Positions 14,093-21,974 of a stretch of 64,000 bases of DNA are shown one piece after another; position 1 is the first letter of the stretch; each line of letters opens with the position of its first letter. This DNA comes from AC-32 sp046726435. Lineage in GTDB: Bacteria; Actinomycetota; Thermoleophilia; Gaiellales; Gaiellaceae. The stretch lies in assembly GCA_046726435.1 (NCBI GenBank), contig JBKPAM010000008.1, forward strand, positions 1-64,000, read 5' to 3'. Made by a program: the position numbers and the translations under genes. Below the pieces are notes generated by a model. The model saw only the letters and a list, made by a program, of their open reading frames with translations, was not told the origin of the DNA and made no database searches.

Positions 14093-15898
14093 TCAGGCCA
14101 CGTCCGCGGCCCAGTCTCCGTACAGCGACGTGTAGAGGCCGCGTTCGCGCAGGAGCTCATCGTGGTTGCCTTGCTCGACCACTCGGCCGTGCTCGAGGAC
14201 GACGATCAGGTCGGCGTCGCGGATCGTCGAGAGCCGGTGCGCGATCACGAATGCGGTCCGTCCTGCGAGGAGCCGGCGCAGAGCCTGTTCGATCTTGCGC
14301 TCGGTGCCGATGTCGACCGACGAGGTCGCCTCGTCGAGGATCAGGAGCCGTGGATCGGCCAGCAACGCGCGGGCGAGCGCCACCAGCTGGCGCTGGCCCA
14401 GCGAGAGGCGGCTACCGCGCTCCTGCAGCTGGGTCTCGTAGCCGTCCTCGAGGCGCAGGATGAAGTCGTGCGCGCCGATGGTTTTCGCCGCGCGGACGAC
14501 CTCGTCGGAACTTGCGTCAGGCCGCCCGAAGGCGATGTTCTCGGTGACGGTCCCTGCGAAGAGAAAGCCTTCCTGCGGAACGATCCCGAGTTGTCGTCGC
14601 AGCGAGGCCTGGGTCACGTCTCGCAGATCGTGTCCGTCGATCGTGATCCGCCCCTCTCGCGGGTCGTAGAAGCGCGCGAGCAGCTTCGCGATCGTCGACT
14701 TGCCGGCACCGGTGTGGCCCACGAGGGCGACCGTCGTCCCGGGCGGCACGTCGAGCTCGAGCCCGTGCAGTACCTCGGGGCCGTCGCCATAGCCGAAGCG
14801 GACGCCTTCGAACGCAACCCGTCCGTCGACGGACGGGAGGGAAATCGCGCCGGGCCGGTCGACGACCTCGGGCTCCTGGTCGAGGACGTCGACGATCTTG
14901 TCCAGCGCGGCCGTCGCGGAGAGAAAGGTGCCGTAGAGCTGGGAAAGCTGCTGCACCGGGTCGAAGAAGTTCTGGACGTAGAGCATGAAGGCGAACAGCG
15001 TTCCGAGTGTGACGTCGCCCTGGAAGTAGAGGTGGCCGCCGTAGCCGAGCACCACCGCGAGCGCGACCGACGAGAGCAGGTCGACGAAGGGGAAGTAGAG
15101 GCCGTTCAGCACGACCGTCTGCATGTTCGACTCGCGGTAGCGCTCGCTCACCTCGCGGAAGTTGCGAACGTTCGTCCGCTCGCGGGTGAAGGCCTGGACG
15201 ATCCGCATTCCGGCGATGTCCTCCGCCAGCGTGGCGGTTACGAGCCCGAGGCGCTCCCGCACCGCGGCGTAGGCGCGCGCCGAGCGCGTTCGGAAGATGA
15301 ACGTGGCGACGCTCATGAACGGGATCACGCCCAGCGTCGCCAGTGCGAGGCGCCAGTCGAGGATGAAGAGCAGGATCGCCGTGCCAAGGAGCGTGAGCGT
15401 GTTCTGGACGAGGCTCGTGACCCCGTCCGTGACCAGCTGGTCGATGGCTTCGACGTCGTTGGTGAGCCGGCTGATGATCACACCGGCGCGGTTCCGCTCG
15501 TAGAAGCCGAGCGAAAGGCGCTGGAGGTGGTCGAAGAGTCGGTTGCGCAGGTCGGCCAGGATCCGCTCGCCGACCCAGCCGGTGAGGTAGGTCTGGGCGT
15601 AGCTCGTGCCCCAGTTGAGGAGGCCGGCGACGAGGAACGCGCCGACGATCCACCAGAGCTTCGTCAGGTCGTTCTCGCCGATTGCGTAGTCGAGGGCGTA
15701 CTTGCCCAGGAACGGCGGCGCGAGCGCCGTGGCCGTCGCGAGGAGCATCGCGACGACCGAGAGCACGGTGCGTGTCTTGTACGGTCGGGTGAGGCGGACG
15801 AGCGTCCCGAGCCGGCGACGCGTTCGCCGCCAGGACCAGTCCTCGACGTGCGCCCCCCGCTCACGCATCAGGTGCCCGCCGGGCTGCCAGACCCTCAT
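14093..15898 (-). CDS. ABC exporter half-transporter (consensus ATPase motifs, altered signature)
   Basis: About 601 aa: six-helix exporter membrane domain (residues about 30-320) and a nucleotide-binding domain (about 350-590). Walker A GHTGAGKST near residue 393, signature LSLGQRQ near 496 (Gly to Leu in place of LSGGQ), Walker B LLILDEATSSVD near 517 with the catalytic Glu, and the switch His in IAHRLST. With the neighbouring gene at 16119 it forms a type IV exporter heterodimer: this subunit gives the catalytic Walker sites and a weakened signature, the partner the opposite. Substrate unknown (drugs, lipids or peptides are typical). ATG 15898 chosen; 15868 or 15934 are possible. Confidence 0.88.
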   Translation of the reverse strand: MRVWQPGGHLMRERGAHVEDWSWRRTRRRLGTLVRLTRPYKTRTVLSVVAMLLATATALAPPFLGKYALDYAIGENDLTKLWWIVGAFLVAGLLNWGTSYAQTYLTGWVGERILADLRNRLFDHLQRLSLGFYERNRAGVIISRLTNDVEAIDQLVTDGVTSLVQNTLTLLGTAILLFILDWRLALATLGVIPFMSVATFIFRTRSARAYAAVRERLGLVTATLAEDIAGMRIVQAFTRERTNVRNFREVSERYRESNMQTVVLNGLYFPFVDLLSSVALAVVLGYGGHLYFQGDVTLGTLFAFMLYVQNFFDPVQQLSQLYGTFLSATAALDKIVDVLDQEPEVVDRPGAISLPSVDGRVAFEGVRFGYGDGPEVLHGLELDVPPGTTVALVGHTGAGKSTIAKLLARFYDPREGRITIDGHDLRDVTQASLRRQLGIVPQEGFLFAGTVTENIAFGRPDASSDEVVRAAKTIGAHDFILRLEDGYETQLQERGSRLSLGQRQLVALARALLADPRLLILDEATSSVDIGTERKIEQALRRLLAGRTAFVIAHRLSTIRDADLIVVLEHGRVVEQGNHDELLRERGLYTSLYGDWAADVA

Positions 15899-15944
15899 GA
15901 GCGCACGCCTACCGACCGGCGCGCCGTGGGCCAAACCCCCGCAC

Positions 15945-15967
15945 CCCCACCCAACATGAGGGTGGGG
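15945..15967. other. Hairpin between the two ABC genes
   Basis: Perfect 8-bp stem CCCCACCC/GGGTGGGG with a 7-nt loop in the 220-bp gap between the subunits. It could attenuate or punctuate transcription; no T tract. Confidence 0.4.
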
Positions 15968-16118
15968 ATGAACCCGCCGCCCACGGCGACGACGATACCC
16001 GTGGTCGACGCACGTGTCTGCGACCGAATTGGGCCGACAGCGTGGGGCGCACTCCAGCCGGGCACGCCGTTCCCGGGTACCACGGAGTCTCCACGGCTAT
16101 CCCGTGCGGAGGCCCGGC

Positions 16119-17921
16119 TCACGACGCGGCCTCCAGGGCTTCCTCGTCAGCCCGCGCCTCGACCGCGTCGGCGAAGCGGCGCTCCAGCAGCCCGTGCTCG
16201 TAGATGTCGCCGTAGACCGGGCTCGTCTCCAGTAGCTCGTCATGTGTTCCGCGAGCCACGATCCGGCCCCTGTCGAGCACGACGATCTCGTCGGCGAGCG
16301 CGATCGTCGACAGGCGATGGGCGATGATCAGCGTCGTTCGATCCTTCATCGCGCCCCGCAGCCCGGCGCGGATCCGCGCCTCGGTCGTGGCGTCGACGGA
16401 AGCCGTCGCGTCGTCGAGGATCAGGATCCGCGGGTCGACCGCGAGCGCCCGCGCGATGGCGAGCCTCTGGCGCTGCCCGCCCGACAGGGTGATCCCACGC
16501 TCGCCGATGACCGTGTCGTAACCGTCGGGCAGCTCGGCCACGAACTCGTGCGCCTGCGCGACCCGCGCGATCCGCTCGACCTCGGCGTCGTCGAGGTCGG
16601 GCGCGCCGAAGGTGATGTTCTCGCGGACGGTCGTCGAGAACAGGAACGGATCCTGCGAGATCACGCCGATCGCCGCGCGCAGCGACGCAAGCGTGATGTC
16701 GCGCACGTCGACGCCGTCGATCATGACCCTCCCGGCCGTCACGTCGTAGAACCTCGGCACGAGGGACGTCAAGGTCGTCTTGCCGGAGCCGGTGTGGCCG
16801 ATCAAGGCGATCGTCCGGCCGGCCGGCACGTCGAGGCTTACGCCGTCGAGCACCGGATGACCCTCGAGGTACTCGAAACGGACGTCCTCGAAGCGAAGGT
16901 CGCCGCCGCCGGGCGGCAGCTGGAGGGCGCCCCGCCGCTCTGCGATCTCCTCGGGCTCGTCCATGACCTGGAAGATCCGCTCGCCCGAAGCGGTCGCCCG
17001 CTGTGCCTGGCCGATCCACATTCCGAGCGAGCGCAACGGCATCACGAGCATGCCGAGGTAGAGGTTGAAGGCTACGAAGCTCCCGACCGAGAGCTCGCCA
17101 TTCGTGACCATGCGTGCGCCGACGAGCAGGACCGCGGCCTGAGCGAGCAGCGGCAGCCACGAGATCAAGGGCACGTACAGGGCGCGCTGCCGGTTGGCCT
17201 TCAGCGTTTGCCGGAACACGTCCTCCGAGCGGGCGTGGAACTTGGCCGACTCCTGCGGCTCCTGGGCGAACGACTTCACGACGTGGACGCCGACGATGTT
17301 CTCCTCGGCGACGGTCGCCACGTCGGCGAGCTTCTGCTGGACCTCCCGCAGGGTCGGATGCGCGACGCGGCTGTACCTGTAGGCGAGCACGACGAGGACC
17401 GGCGTGATCGCCAGGGCGATCAGCGCGAGCTTCCACTGGAAGACGAGGAGCACGATGGTCACGGAGACGACCGTGAGCACGTTCTGGAAGAAGAAGATCA
17501 ATCCGTAGCCGAGAAAGAACCGGACGCCCTGGAGGTCGACCGTCGCTCGTGACATCAGCTGGCCCGTCTGGTGACGGTCGTAGAAGCCGAACGAGAGGCG
17601 CACAAGATGGCCGTAGAGGCGCTGCCGCATGTCCAACTCGACGGACAGCGCCTGTCGCCCCGAGATGAGGCGTCGAGCCGCCATCAGGATCGCTCGCGCG
17701 AGCCCGAGTGCCACGACCGCGCCGACGAAGACCCACAGCTTCTGGCTGTCGTGTGGGCGCAGGGCTTCGTCGATCACGTGCTTCGTGATCCAGATCAACG
17801 CGATCTGAGCAACCTGCGACCCGACCGCGAGGACGATCGAGACGATCAGCGACAGCTTGTACGGGCGGAGGAAGCCGAGCAGGCGTGCGAACGTGTCTCG
17901 ATACGGTGGCGTCTCCTGCAC
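16119..17921 (-). CDS. ABC exporter half-transporter with degenerate catalytic site
   Basis: 600 aa, same architecture as the gene at 14093. Walker A GHTGSGKTT near residue 373, perfect signature LSGGQRQ near 477, but Walker B is ILILDDATASVD near 500: the catalytic Glu is Asp. This is the mark of the non-hydrolytic subunit in heterodimeric exporters (TM287/288-, BmrCD-like). Membrane domain residues about 15-310. Start is GTG 17921, 6 nt after a TAGGTT -10 whose TAG is also the stop codon of the upstream uracil-DNA glycosylase gene. Expressed ahead of the partner subunit. Confidence 0.88.
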   Translation of the reverse strand: MQETPPYRDTFARLLGFLRPYKLSLIVSIVLAVGSQVAQIALIWITKHVIDEALRPHDSQKLWVFVGAVVALGLARAILMAARRLISGRQALSVELDMRQRLYGHLVRLSFGFYDRHQTGQLMSRATVDLQGVRFFLGYGLIFFFQNVLTVVSVTIVLLVFQWKLALIALAITPVLVVLAYRYSRVAHPTLREVQQKLADVATVAEENIVGVHVVKSFAQEPQESAKFHARSEDVFRQTLKANRQRALYVPLISWLPLLAQAAVLLVGARMVTNGELSVGSFVAFNLYLGMLVMPLRSLGMWIGQAQRATASGERIFQVMDEPEEIAERRGALQLPPGGGDLRFEDVRFEYLEGHPVLDGVSLDVPAGRTIALIGHTGSGKTTLTSLVPRFYDVTAGRVMIDGVDVRDITLASLRAAIGVISQDPFLFSTTVRENITFGAPDLDDAEVERIARVAQAHEFVAELPDGYDTVIGERGITLSGGQRQRLAIARALAVDPRILILDDATASVDATTEARIRAGLRGAMKDRTTLIIAHRLSTIALADEIVVLDRGRIVARGTHDELLETSPVYGDIYEHGLLERRFADAVEARADEEALEAAS

Positions 17922-17927
17922 CCTAGA

Positions 17928-17933
17928 AACCTA
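17928..17933 (-). promoter_or_regulatory. -10 box (TAGGTT) of the ABC pair
   Basis: Ends 6 nt before GTG 17921 on the minus strand and overlaps the stop codon of the gene at 17931; leaderless layout. Confidence 0.55.
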
Positions 17934-18554
17934 GCGATCCGATATTTCGCGGCCGATGCGCCCCATTTCCCGGCGGATGAGGCCTGCAGCGGCGGCCACG
18001 CGCCTGCGGTTTGCGGGATCGTTGAGCCAGCCGCTCGCGCCGGAAGGGTGCGGAAGCGGGATCGCGACCGCGTCGTGCTGCTCGAACCGGCGGCCGACAC
18101 ACTCGGTGACGCTCTTCAGGCCGAGAAGACGGCGGGCGGCCAGGCCCCCGACCGGCACGATCAGCCGCGGTCGGATCAGCCGCAGCTCGTGCTCCCGCCA
18201 GAACGCACACAGCTCCTGCTCCGTCGGGGTCGGGGAGCGGTCGCCGCGCCCGCCCGGTGACCTGCCCGGGTAGCAGCGCGTGACCGAGGCGCAGTAGAAG
18301 GTCGCATAGAACTCATCCTCGTCGAGCTCGAGCCAGCGGCGGAGCGTGCGGCCGGCCCGACCGCGCCACGGGCGGCGCTGTTCGCCTTCGACCACGCCCG
18401 GCGCCTGGCCGAAGATGTAGGCGCGCTGACCGGTGTACGGCTGCACGACCGACAGCGACTCGAGCGGGTACCCGGCCTCGACGCACGCCCGGCAGACGCG
18501 ATTGTCCCGCTGCAGCGAGGCGAGTGAGCGGTAGGTCGACCGCCTGCGCGTCAA
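17931..18554 (-). CDS. Family 4-like uracil-DNA glycosylase
   Basis: 207 aa from TTG 18554, which overlaps the methyltransferase stop as TTGA. Motif 1 FGQAPGVVEGEQ with RPWRGRAGRTLRRWL, a central VTRCYPG and motif 2 PLPHPSGASGW match the iron-sulfur uracil-DNA glycosylases (UdgA/Udg4 superfamily). Four Cys are placed as in the 4Fe-4S cluster of that family: CRAC near residue 21-24, TRCYP and LCAFW. It removes uracil from DNA in base-excision repair. The GQAPG motif differs from the common GEAPG, so a UDGb-like or other UdgX-related specificity is possible. Confidence 0.78.
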   Translation of the reverse strand: MTRRRSTYRSLASLQRDNRVCRACVEAGYPLESLSVVQPYTGQRAYIFGQAPGVVEGEQRRPWRGRAGRTLRRWLELDEDEFYATFYCASVTRCYPGRSPGGRGDRSPTPTEQELCAFWREHELRLIRPRLIVPVGGLAARRLLGLKSVTECVGRRFEQHDAVAIPLPHPSGASGWLNDPANRRRVAAAAGLIRREMGRIGREISDR

Positions 18555-19138
18555 GCGCGGACGGCGACGAACCAGCGGCCCGCGAACAGCGTCTCGGCGC
18601 CGCCGAGCTCAGCGGCCAGCTGGTCGGGCGAGAAGTAGCGCTTGTAGACCCCCCAGCGCGAGCCGTCGTTGAGGATCCGCTCCTGGTGCTCCTCGGGCTC
18701 GACCTCTGGCCGGACTGCCGAGTCGACGACGACCAGCTCCCGCGCGAGGCGGCGTGCCTCGCCGAGGAAGCGCTCGCGGTCCTCGTGGTCGAGATGGCCG
18801 TAGAAGTGGCCGGTGAAGACCCGCTCGAACAAGCCGTCCGCGAACGGCAGCGCCAGCGCGTCGCCCTGGACGAACGTCGCCTGAGGAGACTGGCGGCGGG
18901 CCTCCTCGAGCATCGCCGCGCTCTGGTCGAGGCCGACCACCTCCCCGGGCAGGTGTCGCGTGAGAAAGCCGGTTCCGCAGGCCACGTCGAGCGTGCGTGC
19001 GGGCTGCAGCGTCTCGAGCGCGGTCCGAAGCGCCGTAAGCTCGGCGTCCCATCCCGGGCGGTCTCGGCCCGCGAAGCGACCGACGCCGCGATACCACTCG
19101 TCGTACTCCGGGGCGCGACGTTCGTAGTACGCCTTCAT
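18551..19138 (-). CDS. Class I SAM-dependent methyltransferase
   Basis: 195 aa from ATG 19138. SAM motif I LDVACGTGFLTRHL (residues about 49-62), acidic end of strand 2 VVGLDQSAAMLEEARR, motif II-like VQGDALALPFADGLFERV, with the Tyr-rich start MKAYYERRAPEYDEWYRGV common in small-molecule methyltransferases of the UbiE/ArsM type. Substrate unknown. It is divergent from ftcD across only 18 bp, with a -10 (TAGTCT) that overlaps the -10 of ftcD. Confidence 0.85.
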   Translation of the reverse strand: MKAYYERRAPEYDEWYRGVGRFAGRDRPGWDAELTALRTALETLQPARTLDVACGTGFLTRHLPGEVVGLDQSAAMLEEARRQSPQATFVQGDALALPFADGLFERVFTGHFYGHLDHEDRERFLGEARRLARELVVVDSAVRPEVEPEEHQERILNDGSRWGVYKRYFSPDQLAAELGGAETLFAGRWFVAVRA

Positions 19139-19156
19139 CGCTCCTAGACTACGTGC
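19139..19156. promoter_or_regulatory. Bidirectional leaderless promoter (methyltransferase / ftcD)
   Basis: The 18 bp between two divergent start codons contain CTAGACTA: TAGACT (19145-19150) serves GTG 19157 with 6 nt spacing, and TAGTCT on the other strand (19151-19146) serves ATG 19138 with 7 nt spacing. Both transcripts would start at or beside their start codons, and both -35 regions would lie inside the opposite gene. Confidence 0.65.
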
Positions 19157-20038
19157 GTGGCGCGACCGCTCGAGTCGGTGCCGAATTTCTCCGAAGGGCG
19201 GGATCAGGCGACGATCGACGCCCTGGCGGCGGCACTCGACTCGCGGGCGCATCTGCTCGATATCCACACGGACAAAGATCACAATCGCTCGGTCTTCACA
19301 CTGGTCGGGTCGGGTGAGGGACTGGTCGAAGGGCTGTTCGCTGGGATTGCGACCGCGAGCGATCACATCGACCTCCGCAGCCACGATGGAGCCCACCCGC
19401 GGATCGGGGCCGCAGACGTGGTGCCGCTGGTGCCGCTTGCGCCGGAGGACGCCGGCCGGGCGGGCAAGGCGGCGTTGCAGCTGGCTCAGCGCGTGGGCGT
19501 GGAGCTCGGGCTGCCGGTCTTCCTATACGGCGAGCTGGGACGAGGTCACGGCCCCGCGTTCTTCCGGAGAGGGGGAACGGCGGAGCTTCAGCGGCGGCTT
19601 GACGCCGGAGAGCTGGCACCGGACTTCGGCCCCGCGCGGCTGTCGGAAACCGCCGGAGCGGTGCTCGTCGGCGTGCGGCGACCGCTGATTGCGTTCAACG
19701 TCAACCTGCGCGGCTCCCTGGAGGGGGCGCGCGAGGTCGCCACCGTGGTTCGCGAGGCCGGCGGCGGGTTTCCGGGCGTGCGCGCGCTCGGCCTGGAGCT
19801 GCCGAGCGCCGGGCTTGTACAGGTGAGCATGAACGTGGAGGACTGGGAGGCCGCCGCGCTGCACGAGATCGTGGCTCGGGTGGAGCGTGAGGCAACCGCG
19901 CGCGGGGCGGAGATCGTGGGCTCGGAGCTCGTAGGGCTGATGCCCGCCGGGGCGGCCGCGGTGGCAGCCGGGGCAGCGCTGAGGATCGACGGATTCGATG
20001 CCTCTCGCGTGCTCGAGCTGCGGCTGCTGGACATGTAG
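19157..20038 (+). CDS. ftcD: Glutamate formimidoyltransferase
   Basis: 293 aa from GTG 19157. N-terminal ESVPNFSEGRD, central VFTLVGSGEGLVEGLF and IDLRSHDGAHPRIGAADVVP, and later YGELGRG and IAFNVNL are the conserved blocks of the formiminotransferase domain. It transfers the formimino group of N-formimino-L-glutamate, the product of HutI, to tetrahydrofolate and releases glutamate, in the cytosol. Length fits the transferase domain alone; the cyclodeaminase domain of the fused animal enzyme is absent and no cyclodeaminase gene is in the window. First gene of the histidine-utilisation cluster but separated from hutH by 167 bp and its own promoters. Confidence 0.9.
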   Translation: MARPLESVPNFSEGRDQATIDALAAALDSRAHLLDIHTDKDHNRSVFTLVGSGEGLVEGLFAGIATASDHIDLRSHDGAHPRIGAADVVPLVPLAPEDAGRAGKAALQLAQRVGVELGLPVFLYGELGRGHGPAFFRRGGTAELQRRLDAGELAPDFGPARLSETAGAVLVGVRRPLIAFNVNLRGSLEGAREVATVVREAGGGFPGVRALGLELPSAGLVQVSMNVEDWEAAALHEIVARVEREATARGAEIVGSELVGLMPAGAAAVAAGAALRIDGFDASRVLELRLLDM

Positions 20039-20090
20039 CTGGCCGGCGGCTCCGGGGGCACCACGTGGCACCTTCGTCACGGTCCGGGCA

Positions 20091-20155
20091 CAGACACGCG
20101 CGAACCTCCCCGATACGATCGCTTCGGGGAGGAGGCCGGGCGAACCGTACTCAGG
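20091..20155 (+). promoter_or_regulatory. GGGGAGGAGG promoter module, copy 1 (before hutH)
   Basis: CAGACA (20091-20096), 17-bp spacer, TACGAT (20114-20119), 6 nt, GGGGAGGAGG (20126-20135), then CCGGGCGAACCG and ACTCAGGGAC. CCCCGA and TCGGGG flank the -10. Three further copies in the window keep the 6-nt spacing exactly. Confidence 0.6.
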
Positions 20156-20193
20156 GACCCTGGCGCCCGGGCGAGGGCTCCCGAAGTGCGGGA

Positions 20194-20199
20194 TACACT
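20194..20199 (+). promoter_or_regulatory. -10 box (TACACT) of hutH
   Basis: Ends 6 nt before GTG 20206; a second, leaderless start for the hut operon downstream of the promoter module. Confidence 0.5.
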
Positions 20200-20205
20200 C
20201 GCTGC

Positions 20206-21744
20206 GTGATCGAAAGCAGGGCGCTGACGGGCGACGACCTCTCGCTCGCGGACGTCTGGGAGGTCGCGGTCAGGGGCGAGCCGGTCACCCTGACGGATTC
20301 CTCGCGCGAGCGCATGACGGCGGCTCGCGAGATCGTCGAACGGGCAGTGCACGGCGTTCGGGAGCACACGTACGGTGTCAACACCGGCTTCGGCCGCTTC
20401 GTCTCGCGTTCCATCCCCGAGGAGCTGACCGAGGAGCTCCAGCTCCGCCTGCTGCGCAGTCATGCGAGCGGCGTGGGCGAGCCGTATCCCGACGAAATCG
20501 TCCGAGCCGCGATGCTGCTGCGCGCGAACGCGCTCGCGAAGGGGTACTCGGGCGCGCGCGTCGCCACGGTCGAGTTGCTCGTTGAATGTCTCAACCGCGG
20601 TGTCCTGCCTGTGGTGCCGAGCCGCGGTTCGGTCGGCGCGAGCGGCGATCTCGCACCGCTGGCCCACCTCGCGCTGCCGCTGATCGGGGAGGGCGACGCG
20701 TGGTTCGAGGGGCGGCGCTTGCCGGGAGGCGAGGCACTGGCGGCGGCCGGGTTGGTGCCGGTCCGCCTCCAGGCGAAGGAGGGCCTGTCGCTCGTCAACG
20801 GGACGCAGTTCATGGCGGCGTTCGGTGCGCTGGGGGTTATTCGAGCGCGGCGGCTCGCGAAGACCGCCGACATCGCGTGCGCGCTCTCGCTGGAGGCGCT
20901 GCAGGGCTCACGAACGAGCTTTCTGCCCCAGGTTCAGGCACTGCGGCCGCTGAAGGGCCAAGCGGCCTGCGCTGCGAACGTCCTGCGGCTGCTCGAGGAC
21001 TCCGCGATCAACGAAGCGCACCGCTGGTGCGACAAGGTGCAGGATGCGTACTCGCTGCGGTGTGCGCCCCAGGTGCACGGCGCTTCACGTGACCTGCTCG
21101 ACTACGCGGCCGAGACGGTTGCGGTCGAGGTCAACGCCGCCACCGACAATCCGCTCGTCCTCGTCGACGACGAGATGCTCGTCTCGAACGGGAACTTTCA
21201 CGGGCAACCGCTCGCGTTCGCCCTCGATGCGCTCGCAATGGCGGTCTCGGAGCTCGCGAACATCTCGGAGCGGCGGGTCGAGCGATTGGTCAATCCCACT
21301 CTCTCGGGCGGGCTGCCGGCCTTCCTCACGGGTGACGGCGGGCTCAACTCGGGCTTCATGATCCCGCAGTACGTTGCCGCGTCGCTGGTCAGCGAGAACA
21401 AGGTGCTCGCGCATCCGGCCGGAGTCGACTCGATTCCGACAAGCGCCGGTCAGGAGGATCACGTCTCGATGGGAAACGCATCCGGGCTCAAGGCCTGGCA
21501 GGTACTCGCCAACGCGGAGCGGGTGCTGGCGATCGAGCTACTGGCAGGGGCACAGGGTGTGGAGTTCCTCGCCCCGCTGCAGCCGGGGCGGGGCGTGCGC
21601 GCCGCGCGCGAGTTCGTGCGCGAGCTTTCACCCCGCCTCCGCGACGATCGGCCTCTCTCCGGCGACATCGAGACGGTGGCACACGCGATCCGCGAGGGAT
21701 CGCTGGGTCACGCGGTCGAATCCGAGGTCGGTGAGCTCGACTGA
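20206..21744 (+). CDS. hutH: Histidine ammonia-lyase
   Basis: 512 aa from GTG 20206. The MIO prosthetic group forms from Ala-Ser-Gly in GSVGASGDLAPLAHLAL (about residue 143). Other conserved blocks: YGVNTGFGRF, LVNGTQFM, QDAYSLRCAPQVHG, NPLVLVDDEMLVSNGNFHGQ, SAGQEDHVSMG. It removes ammonia from L-histidine to give urocanate, the first step of histidine utilisation. The stop overlaps a CTG that appears to start the next small gene (CTGA). Length and motifs are normal for HAL rather than the closely related tyrosine or phenylalanine lyases, and the hut context settles it. Confidence 0.95.
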   Translation: MIESRALTGDDLSLADVWEVAVRGEPVTLTDSSRERMTAAREIVERAVHGVREHTYGVNTGFGRFVSRSIPEELTEELQLRLLRSHASGVGEPYPDEIVRAAMLLRANALAKGYSGARVATVELLVECLNRGVLPVVPSRGSVGASGDLAPLAHLALPLIGEGDAWFEGRRLPGGEALAAAGLVPVRLQAKEGLSLVNGTQFMAAFGALGVIRARRLAKTADIACALSLEALQGSRTSFLPQVQALRPLKGQAACAANVLRLLEDSAINEAHRWCDKVQDAYSLRCAPQVHGASRDLLDYAAETVAVEVNAATDNPLVLVDDEMLVSNGNFHGQPLAFALDALAMAVSELANISERRVERLVNPTLSGGLPAFLTGDGGLNSGFMIPQYVAASLVSENKVLAHPAGVDSIPTSAGQEDHVSMGNASGLKAWQVLANAERVLAIELLAGAQGVEFLAPLQPGRGVRAAREFVRELSPRLRDDRPLSGDIETVAHAIREGSLGHAVESEVGELD

Positions 21745-21974
21745 CCAGCGAGAACGGAAACAATCCGGCCAGGCGCGCCTCGAAGCACCCCTACCGCGAC
21801 AGCGCCATCGCCTACGGCGCGCTCGGAGCACTGGTCGTGATCCTCGGGTATGCGACCGGCAGCGGCCTGCTCAAGTCCTTCGCCGGCGGGATCATCGCGT
21901 TCCTGCTCGCAACGGCGTGGACGTGGTGGCGGTTTCGGTCACGGGAACGCGCCGCGGAGCAGCGGAAGCCGTGA
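21741..21974 (+). CDS. Small membrane protein inside the hut operon, CTG start
   Basis: 77 aa. A frame between hutH and hutU with strong coding composition but no ATG, GTG or TTG before its hydrophobic core; the only upstream candidate is CTG 21741, which overlaps the hutH stop as CTGA. The gene ends in GTGA with hutU. Hydrophilic N-terminus (TSENGNNPARRASKHPYRD), two hydrophobic segments (IAYGALGALVVILGYATG and FAGGIIAFLLATAWTWW) and a basic tail. The same NTGA coupling is used by over a dozen gene pairs here, which supports translation from CTG. No family recognised; a transport or assembly accessory would be speculation. Confidence 0.6.
   Translation: MTSENGNNPARRASKHPYRDSAIAYGALGALVVILGYATGSGLLKSFAGGIIAFLLATAWTWWRFRSRERAAEQRKP

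Noticed and set aside
14162..16327. 721-codon open frame antisense to the ABC transporter gene
   Set aside because: Shadow frame of a GC-rich gene: Arg/Asp/Val-rich, no domain, and the opposite strand carries all ABC motifs.
20039..20205. Histidine-responsive riboswitch or T-box before hutH or hisS
   Set aside because: No specifier loop, T-box or terminator/antiterminator pair; the spacers hold promoter modules instead.
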